This document shows, one piece after another, positions 12,801 to 23,630 of a stretch of 64,000 nucleotides of DNA (positions within the stretch are counted from its first letter, which is position 1; the number at the start of each line of letters is the position of its first letter). This stretch comes from Stichopus chloronotus (Eukaryota > Echinodermata > Holothuroidea > Aspidochirotida > Stichopodidae), in NCBI GenBank assembly GCA_021234535.1, contig CM037838.1:25831969-25895968 (forward strand), read 5' to 3'. The notes below the pieces were generated by a model. It had not been told where the DNA came from. It saw nothing but the letters and a program-made list of their open reading frames with translations, and searched no databases. Made by a program: the position numbers and the translations under genes.

Positions 12801-15800
12801 TGGAGCCACCACCAGGAAGTGTGTCAGACAGAAACATTTTCTTAAGAGTTTTGCCTAACACAAGAAAGATATGGGTATCTAAATGCATTTGAATATTCGA
12901 AACATATAGGCCTACGGTGTGCATAAAACTTTGTTTACATATACCTATGCCGACAAAGAAATATTAATATCACTTTAAGAGGATCTATCTATTCAGTTAC
13001 ACCTTGGATCAAGAGTTTAACCTTGACATTCGAAACGTGTGAATACCCCGTGGAGCTTTTTTCTTTTGCACCTCTCTTGATTAATGATGTTACCTCACTT
13101 TTGGGTTTACCCACTGGGAAACAATCTTGTTGGTAAACTCACATGCGAATTCATGCGCAGTTGCTTAATTATCTTTTAGCGATCGCAGTTACCCGCATTT
13201 GGGCTACAACTCCGAGCAACAGATATCCATATAATGTATGGTAATTACGAATCTAATTGTCTCATTTGTTTGTTTCTATCAAACGAAGAAAGGGAAAGCC
13301 GTCGCCGCTGTATCTGTCAAAGATATTAGCCTAAAGATGCGTGAATGTCTGGTAGCATCACATGGCAACTGCAGGGGCGTCATTCCTGCCTGTCCTTTTT
13401 TTTTCGAAATGTGTATATCAGTTACCGAATCCAAACATTTCGTCAAAGAGCTGCTTATTAGGATAGCTAAATAATTATTCTCTTACAGAGTTGAACTGAA
13501 ATTTATTTTTGTTACGGTTTATATTTTTTTATTTGTTACACTAGATCATTAGGCCTACTAGTAAAGCTAAGTTCATTGATGCAGATACTCACCTGACATT
13601 TCGCCTGTTTACATAATTTAAATGTCTTAATACTCAAGTTCAACCCTGGTCATTCTTCTTCATGCCCAACGTTCTATTTCAATTTAAAGCCCTTTCATAT
13701 TTTTTTATTTTTCTTCTTCGGATTGATTCTGGGAACGAGCTCTGTGGTTTGTTAGGAATGTGGTTGAAAACATATTTCAGAAAAGTCGAATTTTCGACTT
13801 CCTCATTAAGTAGAAATTTTGACATTTTTAGGTCGACTTTTTCTCACAGTCAAAATTGTGAGTGAAGTAGATTTTCTTACAAACGAATGCCGCAATAATG
13901 TTCCATGTTTTTCAAAAGACAAATTTCAACTCACAGAAGGAGTCGAAATTTCCAGTTGATAAATTCGAAGTTTCGACATTTTCTTTTATTCGACCATGTC
14001 CTCATTAAGCCACCGTAAAAGAGATCACGCCTCAGCCTGAGATATCTTCGGATTTAAATATGCAGTTACATTGTGTATATGCACAAGTGTAGCATGGGAC
14101 TTCTGTTGAGTACAGGCGATGGATAAAGCCCTCTCAAAGCTAACAAATGCAACCAATATGCATATAGGAAGTTTCATTTCTCGGGACAAGATTACCACGC
14201 CAGTCATACCGCATGTCATGCCGGGCTCAAACTGGCAGAATTTATGGCTTGCGGTTATACGCAAATTCATGTCTGCTTGCGTCACGCTGGAAAAAAAAAA
14301 TCGATCTTCAGGCAAAACAAAGAAAATAATCATGTTTTCCATCAATTACGTCAGTAACTTGTCTCTGGAATGATGCCAAAATTTTGAACATTCAATACTA
14401 ATTGTAAGGTTGAGTTATCATGAAGTCCCATATGGTATGTTTGTAGAAAAGAATGAGATTATGTAGTGAGTCAGACAGAACAATAAAAGAGTCATAAAGT
14501 GTGACGCAATAATACATTAGGCTGTGCACTGTACAGGTCAGGATGAAGTTTAATCGAATTTGCTCCAGATACAACATAGAGACGAAATAGCCAAAGTTGG
14601 TTTGGCTAATCTAGTCCTTTTTCAGCAATTTAAAGGTGAATATTTTAAATGTTCCATAGGGTTACACCAGTGTTCAACCTCGATGTGCTCGAGACACAAA
14701 GGGGAAAAAACCCCGATACATCTCCCTTAAATCAGCCCATAGTCTGCTTTCGCGTTGCCTGGCAACCTCCGGCATGATTTGTATAGGTCTGATTTATGAT
14801 TCTCGAGATTTATCTTACTGTGGATTTACAACAAGCGCAATTCAAATTATGAAGGACAAGTTAGTATCCCCCTGAAACTGACCGTGCTTTACTGCCAAAC
14901 GTCACACGGTGACATCCATCCAACCACTGTGCGCTCAAAACAACTACGGGGGCCTTGAAAGCCGTACATGTCATTAATATTACATAATTTACCGGATTTT
15001 CTGTCGCCATGCTTATCTTGGCATTCGGACGCTGACAGTGACGGGTTCTTCCAAGAAAGATGGCGTTTCATGGTCCCGATCTGTTCAGTAAGCGCCTTCT
15101 ACAAAGTTTCAAGGAAGAAAAAACAAAACTAAAGTGAATAACGTCTTAAAGAGGACTCATTGAGTTGATACTGTTTATTTTGTGGCAATTTGGAAGAAAA
15201 CCGTAATTGCATGTCAGTACCTTTAATTAGGCTCATTAGTCATGAATCGATCCCTATACTTAAACAGCAAATGTAAGAAAAGGTACGGTACTTTTTTTTA
15301 TTAACGGGGTTTCCTGTGCCGAGCTGATTTTCTTTTGGTAAAAAAGTGAGGCTGGTCACAGATTTGCAATAAGTGGTTTTGATCGATAAATACCATATTA
15401 TTGTTAATTCAGTTGTGTATCGGATTTTCGGAATTTCTTAGTTTGACCATTTAACATCAACAAATGAGTAATACTGAACAAATGTGACAAAACATCATGA
15501 ATTTTGTGAACCAGCTCAATGAGCCCCTTTATGTATAGGCATCGCTTGAGGTAAATATTTAATTTAAAATGAATGGCATGTCCCAGCCGATGGAAGAATT
15601 ATGTATGAAAACCTTCAACGAAACTTTCCCACCCTCTCCTTCCTCTTTTAATGACCTAAAATATTATACTCACTCGGACGATGGGGGGGGGGGGGGGGTG
15701 GCCACCCACCTTTCTCTACACCCTTCTCTGTTTCTAATTCTAAAATCCCTTTCCCTCAGCGTGCACTGGTACGAAACAAATCAAGATATCTTTGGGAGTA

Positions 15801-18800
15801 TTAGCATCTTAGCTATTACAAGTAAAGTCACTTATTATCCCAGCCAGTTTCAATTCTCCCAACCACTTACTTCTGGCTCCTCCCACAGCCTGAATAAAAC
15901 TCCTCCACATGTGTAATCAAAACAATTGACCCCTGTGTATTAGCTACTCTGCATCTTTCAAATTTGATGTCAGTCAAAGAGCAGAGCCAACTGAGAATGC
16001 ATTTGCTTACCCCTAACCAAAAATGCCTTTAACCTCTCTTCCTTCAACTGGGCTCTATTTGATGAGTGGTACCTCAAAATAAACATGTCATATAGATCTC
16101 TGGATGATCAATGAGGGATGTTAATCTATTTGACTGTAGGGGTGTAGGATGACCGCCCGGGTATGCAAATATCCCATCTTGTGCCCTTTTCCAACCCCGG
16201 AAAGTTTTCGTTCCTTTAGTACAACGTTGGAAACTCAGAGTGGACGGTAATGTACCCGACTTTGCTTATCAGTGCCTCCTACGTATGCTCTTTCGCCCAT
16301 GTGTGAGATAGACCAATTTTGCTTCTTGACGTTCTCCGATCTCCCCCTCCCCCCCCCCCCCCACACACATCCTCCTCCTCAACTACTGTTCTCTTATCCA
16401 CAAAAACAAAAAACCGAAACATACACAGCCTATACCAACGGTTCATTACTGTCGCAATAGTCACAAAATGTGTTGAAAGATGTTGCCGACAAAACGGGTG
16501 GCAATTTATAATCACAAGGTTAATAGTTAACACCCTTTATCTTAAAGTGACTAATATCAGATTACAGTAAGCCGACCATCAGAATACCAGAATGATCATA
16601 TTGGGTAAGCGATTATCAAACACATCGGATACTCTGCTACGTACTCTTTGCATTGACTTCTCATAGTACGTCCACTATTTTGCCATTCTTTGAAATTCAT
16701 TCAGTTGGTTGCTTGAAGTGTACACGACCGGAGTAGAGGAATTTCTGTCTTCTGTTTCTTTCTGGATCTCAGAAAGCGACGTACCAATTTTGAGTTAAGA
16801 ATAGTGTCTCTTTAATCTTCATATTGTCTTCGATTTTAGGGTAAACGAGTTCGAATCCATGGAGGATATTTTGAAGTAATGACTTTTGGCATGCTTGTGT
16901 AAACTCAGCACTCCTAGTGATACACATAAGTCAAATATAGATTGGTACCGTCAATTTTACTGCGTCTGCACCAACCCCCGACTATAAAAAACGTTTACTT
17001 TCTTTGAAAACAATAATTCTCTTATGGACTGATTGTTAATGTCATGTTGTATCCCTCGGAGAGTGAACCTAATCAGTTGGTGATATGTACTAGTGAGAAC
17101 AGAGAAATATGACCCTGACTGAATTCAAACCAAAAAAAAAAAACAGTTGGAGGCGCTTTTACATGTTTGTTGACCAGTGCCCTCTATTCTGGTTATTGAT
17201 ATACGCCTTATGGTTATTGTATTATTGATGCGATTTGACATGATTAAACTTTTATGTTCCACGATGCAAAGGTAAGTCTTTAATAGTTCTTGGAACGTAG
17301 TCCACAGTTTATGCATACATACGCACACATATACACATACAGATACATAAGCTATATTCTAAGGTAGGCCCATGCATTTTCTTTTCGTTTTTTCCATTAG
17401 CATTGATTGGGTTTGAAATCCAGGGTGGCAATTTTCCTCATGCTAAAGTAATGGATTGATTATATAAAACCTTTGTACCCCTTTTTGCATTTGGTATAAG
17501 AAAAGAAACAGCGTGCACGGGGAAAAATCCAAAAATGAGCTCCTTACACATACATACATAGATACATACATACTGGTGACCAAACAGAAAAAAAGTCATA
17601 TGTGTTGCCTCCATCTTCGCACTCTGTGTTTATCACCTGTCTTAATGTAACGGTATGTAAATAGCTTAAGTTTCAAATGTTACTCTCGGCGGAGGGAGGT
17701 GAGGGGGGGGGGGGGGGAATGAATATGTGGAGGTTTTCTCTCATCAATGTCACGTGTAGACTGTTGTATGATAAATATATTTATAATTTAATCAAACCAT
17801 ACGATATGTTTACCGGCCGATTCATGACTGACCTACTGCTGTGTCGCTGTTCGCGCCATTGGCTCTGGGTGTTTGTGAGAGTTGACTTCCAGGCGATATG
17901 CTTCAAATAAATTGAATTACTAAAATTATTTCAGCTTTTCGCGAGAGAATTTTCTCTGGCTTGTAAAACAGTCATCGACCGAAACCCTCCCCGCGTAGAA
18001 ACCCTGCACTCAAATCAGCCCTTTTGTTTTGAAAAGTAAAAAGTGAATACATCCCGTAATTGCATGGTGTGAAATTTGTCAGCACAGTAAATCAAGAAGG
18101 AAAAATGGGTCAAAAGTCTCAGAATTGATTTTGAAAACATCGCGCAATCCTAATTGTTCCACATCCATGTGATGTTTTAGCACATTCAAGTATACTGAAT
18201 AAAAAATAATACAAGGAATATCGTGCACGGCAGATTTCCCCTACCACAAAGTCAACAAGAAAGAGCTTCCGCTCATTGCAATGACGCCAATGTTCTGGCA
18301 TTTGGAAGAGGAATGCCTAAGCATTGATATCTTTTCTGCTACTTTCACATACAGCCTCTGCAAAATACACCTGGCGTAACAACATCAAACTGTCTTTACA
18401 TAGAGAGTTCTCACACAGTTTTCCTCGCTGCATTTTGAAGAGAGGATTATGTCAATTTAAGGCCACTGCAGGATTCTTGCACAATCAGTAAACATTGGTC
18501 GCTATATCATGACGTAATTCATATGTGATGCCAGTTACCAGGCATATTAAAGGGTTTTGTGTTTCTGAATCACTCTTGCCATTGATGTCTCATTAGATAT
18601 GACGGAACACTATTCATCGTCCTATTTATGGAGCCTAAACAGTGACCGTCCTATAGCGTCGAATATTTTTCTCATAACTGTTTTGCAGAGCTGGTACGTT
18701 TAAGCAATCGTATATGGCACGGCAGAAATACTCATATTGTGTCATTTCTTTTTGGACGTCTGTTCAAAGTTTAATTACAGTGAGGTTAATTCTGTTGCCA

Positions 18801-19483
18801 ATGACGAATTGGCCACATATTACCACACGATTTATTGCATTGTGATGAAATATACAAACTGTGAATAAAAACGTTATACAAAACACCGATTTAAAGGAGA
18901 ATTCAAAAAAAAAAAAAAAAAAATCAGACGTTCCGCTTTTCAGCGACTTGATATCGGACAGGGGTTTGAAGTGTTGGCTTGCGGGTATTTTCACTGACGG
19001 ACAAGGGGAGAACTAGGAGTGGGTGACAATCGAATGTATGATATACTATGGTAATTTTTTTTTTATAAAGGGAACCCTGCGTGACTCGAAGTATACCCCC
19101 GCATATGCACAAACACAATTGGTACAGATTATGTTTTTCAAGAATTTCGAATGTGACCTGACCCTCATGTGATCCACGCACTTGTTGACATACATTTATC
19201 ACTCATCTGATAATACAGGTACACATTGGACAAGTAGACGTTAGGATAAAATAAAAACAACAAACATAATTGCAAAATTACATATACGGTACATTAAGTC
19301 GGAAGGGGGGGGGGGGTTGAGGGTCACAGGGAAGTGTCAGTCGGTGCGGTTTTATGTCTGCGTTCTGTAGACTACTAGAATTAAGTGATAACAGATTGCA
19401 AAGGTAGGTCTGTAGGTCTGTGTTTTAGCTAAGGCTTGCAAAAACGAAGTGATCGTCACAAGAAATTGCAAACGAACGCTAAG

Positions 19484-19680
19484 AGTGATTACATGCGTAG
19501 GCAGAGCTTGAAGTAAAAACATCGAAATTTCACGTCCAAAACTTTAGCATGTCTTCAGTCGTACCATTCAGACAATTTTGGAAAGTGAATGAGTTTTAAG
19601 ATGATAAATTCTGCTATAAAATTCTTCTAACATAATGACCAAAGAGAAAAGAAAATACGATGGTGTAATGGCAGTCACTC
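19484..19680 (+). repeat. Truncated copy of the TTAA-element family
   Basis: Starts AGTGATTACATGCGTAGGC and runs parallel to 55921-56122, through GTAAAAACAT.GAAATTTCA, CCATT.AGACAAT and AATTCTTCTAACATAA. It then diverges. No TTAA precedes it and I see no matching right terminus. Confidence 0.6.
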
Positions 19681-19831
19681 ATCACCATTTTTGGCCAGGG
19701 GTAAGCAAAATTCTGAATTGGTTCTACTCTTTGACTGGCAGCAAATTCAAAAGATGCAAAGTAGCCCATCACATCATACAGAATACACAAGTGGAGTGCT
19801 TTGATTCCATATGTGGTCCTTGTATACTCAC

Positions 19832-19888
19832 CAGGATGTTCATCATTTAAACAAAACAATTGTGTTTGCCCGAGAAGTTTTAGACAGG
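19832..19888 (-). CDS. Possible small exon between the secreted first exon and the C4-like module
   Basis: A stretch bounded by a very good acceptor (CTACCCCCGCCCACAG) and a very good donor (GTGAGTATAC), 57 bases, phase 1 to phase 1. It is open only in that phase: CLKLLGQTQLFCLNDEHPG. It lies on the right strand for the gene discussed above. The peptide resembles nothing I know and chance is a real alternative. Confidence 0.2.
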
Positions 19889-19908
19889 CTGTGGGCGGGG
19901 GTAGAAGT

Positions 19909-19970
19909 CATGTCAGTCAGTCAGTCAGTCAGTCAGTCAGTCAATCAGTCAGTCAGTCAGTCATTCAGTC
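19909..19970 (+). repeat. TCAG tetranucleotide microsatellite
   Basis: About 15 TCAG units with two variants (TCAA, TCAT). Confidence 0.95.
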
Positions 19971-21085
19971 GATCTGTGTAACAATAGATATCTATTCAGC
20001 TCTCATCTAAGTAACATAAAACTTGAATGGTTACTATCCATGATCGAAGAAAAGAATGCTACCGCATGTAGGTGCACACAGAATGCGCCATACAATAGAA
20101 CTAAACTTCACAGTTTTTGGCAATCCCCACCCAAAAAAAACACACAAGTACTATTACGCTGAAATTGCAGCTATTTCGTCTGAATGTCCAACAAGGGATA
20201 ATTAACACGCAAAGTCTGTAGGGTCACATGGTTGTACTTTTACAAATTAGGTTATGATAACAAAAGAAATGTCATCAATACAATTAACAGACTCACCTCT
20301 CTACCATGCTCTACCATGAAACACTTGATATAGTTGTGAAGATTTACAATGAATATTTAGCTTTCATTTTCACTTTTCTTAATTGAAGCGCTAATTGCCC
20401 CGGTGTGATTGTGTGAAAAAAAACAACCTTCCACTGTAGTTGTAGCAAGGATTCTGTACTTTACCTTTGGAAAACTTAGGCCAATAATTTCTTCAACGTT
20501 CTGTAGCACACTTTTTACCTTTTGTATGACCCGCATCATGAAACAGTTGATTTGAGGTGGAATGTTCTTTAAAAAGTTGTATAGATCAGTAATTTTATTC
20601 ATTTAGGCCTATTATTCGACCTTCGAGTAATAGATTAAAGAAAGAAAGGAGAATTTTGTAATTGTGTGAACTTTTTTATAGGTATGGTAAATTTCAGTTG
20701 TGTGATGTAGGTCGCTATACAACCCAAACCCGGCATGTCTGGTACCACCAATTAGACACTTGCTTCAATAAATGTTATGCATATTCCTCACTGATACCGG
20801 TAGGAGGACCCGGGAGAAAAGAACGAGAAGCCCCTGCCCACACACCCTGCCGTTCCTGGGATAATCTAGGTCATTACAGTCTTCTAATATTAAATCTGAA
20901 CATTGTAGTCATATTTGGTTACGGCGATTTCATCAGGTCGAGCGTACCCCCCTTCTATTTTTTTTAATTCACTTATGAATATTTGACACTCTCAAAACAT
21001 TTCTTTTAACATCCTTTAAAAGTTACATAGAAAAATGAAAAAAAAAATCAGAATTCATAATTATGGATTCATTAAAGAATTTTAC

Positions 21086-21382
21086 CTCGATATCGGCGAA
21101 TTTTTCTTGTAATTCCTGTAATTTTTCAAACCTCTGTACGCTCTCTTGCCACTTATTGGCTCTGAAGTCGAGCCGGCCCTCCCTCCGTCTATCATGATGA
21201 TGGTGATGCAAGTCTTCGTCGTGGTTGGTTCTGACGTATGACGATGACCCGTCATGTGTCCGGCGAGCAGCTTGGTGTTCGCTCCTGTACGAGTAGCCGT
21301 CCACCGGTACGTCCACCGAAGAGGACAATGCCCACGTGACAACACTTTCAATTAACAACCAAGATGTGACGAAATACCGCAT
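21086..21382 (-). CDS. First coding exon of a secreted coiled-coil protein (unidentified)
   Basis: Starting at the ATG at 21382 (minus strand), 99 codons run to a donor GTAAAA after 21086, phase 0. The N-terminus MRYFVTSWLLIESVVTWALSS reads as a signal peptide. It is followed by a hydrophilic region with basic and acidic residues and five consecutive His (DLHHHHHDRRREG), then a heptad-like stretch from WQESVQRFEKL to EKFADIE that should form a coiled coil. I do not recognise the protein by sequence. A secreted coiled-coil N-terminus is what short-chain collagen C4-like proteins have, and such an exon lies 14 kb upstream of that module on the same strand, so it may be exon 1 of that gene. Connecting exons were not found and the phases (0 here, 1 at 7260) require at least one more exon. 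Confidence 0.55.
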
Positions 21383-21976
21383 GTTTCCGATTTGATTCTG
21401 GATTTGAAGCAAAATTGGGCGAAAAATTAGCAAAATGACATACGCTCGTGTTGCAAGCCCAGAACGAGAAAAGATGTTTACCTACGTATGCCGAACAATG
21501 AAAAGTAGGTATTTGGTAGCCTCATGTGGTTACGGGGAATGGCTGACTTAAGTTAGAATGACATAAACAGGACTCGAAAGTAATGTTGTGAATTCAGAGA
21601 AAGACAAAAAAAAAAAAAAAAAAATGGTTACAGACGATACGGAAGCCTTAACGCTACATCCATGACATGCCACGCTATTTGCGTTTAGTTTATTGGGATG
21701 ACTACCATAAAACAGTACAATGTAAGCTTTTTTTTCTGCAATTATCCTTAAAAAAACAAAAATGATAATAAGATCAACTCTAATATAAGCAACATGCATT
21801 TGTCAAATTTAAATCGATGTCGTACCAGTGACGTCGCCAGACTTCACGTTTTTTTTTTTTTTTGGGGGGGGGGGGGTTGGTGCTGAGGTGGCACAGTGAT
21901 CGTGCAGGGCGGCCATGACCTGTCACCACTTATGTTGCCGGTGACGCCACAGAGCGCGAAGTGCAAGGCCACTAAA

Positions 21977-22545
21977 GGGGGGGGGGGCGGGTTCCATGGG
22001 TCTGGTTTAAGGCGCGGAAGCCCCTTGGTTTTATGGTATTTGTAATGCATCAAAGTCATCATTTGTCCGGTACTTCCATAGATAAGACACAGTTCTAAAA
22101 TAAAAAGTTGGCTAACTTCAAGTATGCCTAAACACAGGTTTAAAAACCAAAGTTGGATAACTTCTAGTCCAGGTGGGGGGGGGGGGGGGTTCGTGTGGGA
22201 GGTCCTAATCGGCATCTGGAAGCTCCTGGGTGCTACGGAATTTTTGATGCATTAAAGTCATCTGTAGGGTAATTCTATCGACTAAACACAGGTCTAAAAT
22301 CAAAGTTGGATACCTCCTAGTATGACTAAACACAGGTCTAAAACCAAAGCTGGACAACTTTAAATCTAGAGGCAAAGTCCATGCGGGGGGTCCACGGGGT
22401 GAATCCCCGGAAACCCCTGAGTGTTATGGTATTTTGTGATATATTAAAGTCATCATTTAAAGAGTAATTCTATTGATTTTACAAAGGTCTAAATTAAAGT
22501 TGGGTAATTTCTGAATACTCTAACTACAGATCTATATTTTTTGAA
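21977..22545 (+). repeat. Degenerate tandem array of about 190-200 bp units
   Basis: Three units each contain a G-rich segment, a TTATGGTATTT-like block, CATTAAAGTCATC, and ACACAGGTCTAAAA followed by AAAGTTGG.TA. Runs of 11-15 G lie at or near unit junctions (21977-21987, 22175-22189). Confidence 0.65.
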
Positions 22546-23514
22546 AATCGGAAGTCTCAGCTGGGGGCACACGGTTTTCCATAGAAAACGTGTCTCCCCC
22601 TCCCCCTCACTTTGTCGTACTAGGAAATCTTTATGGAAAGTTATACGAAGTAAACGATACTAGAGGACTTTCAGTTGGTGTAAAAAAATCTTTGTGTGGT
22701 GTAAAAAAATTTTCTACGAACTTACGGTAAAAACAGAATAATAGTTAAATGAGACGACATAATTCTCGACCGGTACCGTTGGCACAATCCGTATGAACGA
22801 TGCGTAACATTTTAACCAAGCACAAAGAAACACACGAACACGCCGCTTAACAGAAGTTTATGAAACGTTTTAATACGTCTATGCGACGTTTAAGCTGCTC
22901 CGTAGAAATCAGGTGGCGGGGTTTTCTTCAACTATCAATTACTGTCACAATCTAGACTGGGTTAACAATTGGGTTGCATGACTCCTGATACAAAGGACTC
23001 GTGTAGAGTTGGTTATTGCATTTTAAAATGTCGTACTTGTTTTGTCAATGCGGGCACCCGAAGCTCGATGCCATTCAGCCTAATCGCTCTAACATTGAGA
23101 ACTCAGCAGCCGCCCCTACCGACCAAAGTCTCGGTGAAACTGACATTATCTAGAAAGAAATTACAAGTGTTATTTTGCTTGCTAGTTGTTTCCACTCTTA
23201 ACGACTTTTTAAAATCAATTTAAACGGTATTCATTCAAAATATGACACTTTTTTTTTTTTTTTTTTTCAAAGTGAGGTATGTCACTTTTGTTATGTCTCG
23301 TCGATAGTTAAATGGTGAGTCACTTATCATACAATAGCCTATCTGTGTCCCGAGGCTGCTGTCAGTGGAGGGAACTATGAAACTAGGCGGCCTACAGACA
23401 GCTCAATGGAAAATCACTAACCTTTCCACGAAATCACATATCCACAAATTCCCTCTTTCCCAGAATAATGTTGTGCATTTCTCAGGTTCAACAGAATCAA
23501 ATGATATCATCATC

Positions 23515-23630
23515 CATGGAGGGGTCGGAAGAAAGGGCTAGAAGGGAGGGGTGAGGAAGAAAAGGCTAGAAAGGGAGGGGTGGGAAGAAAGGGCTAGAAG
23601 GGAGGGGTGACGAAGAAAAGGCTAGGGAAG
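23515..23630 (+). repeat. Purine-rich tandem repeat, about 28-bp unit
   Basis: Four copies of GGAAGAAAGGGCTAGAAGGG with slight variation. The strand is almost pure purine apart from CT in each unit. Confidence 0.75.

Larger units (their letters stand above)
7261..21085. other. Long stretch without assignable exons
   Basis: If the exon at 21086 and that at 7260 belong together, this is intron with some exon(s) I cannot see. I searched the minus strand for Gly-X-Y triplets and found none. It holds a GGTCTC-rich cluster (7706-7810), a LINE-like tail (9560-9880), a TCAG microsatellite (19909-19970), a truncated copy of the TTAA element (19484-19680) and many homopolymers. Confidence 0.5.

Noticed and set aside
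14025..14345. Minus-strand 106-codon open frame (and its plus-strand mirror)
   Set aside because: Both strands are open, there is no recognisable domain, and no convincing splice sites.
21844..22215. Minus-strand 123-codon open frame with Pro runs
   Set aside because: The Pro and Lys runs are translations of poly-G and poly-T homopolymers in a degenerate tandem repeat.
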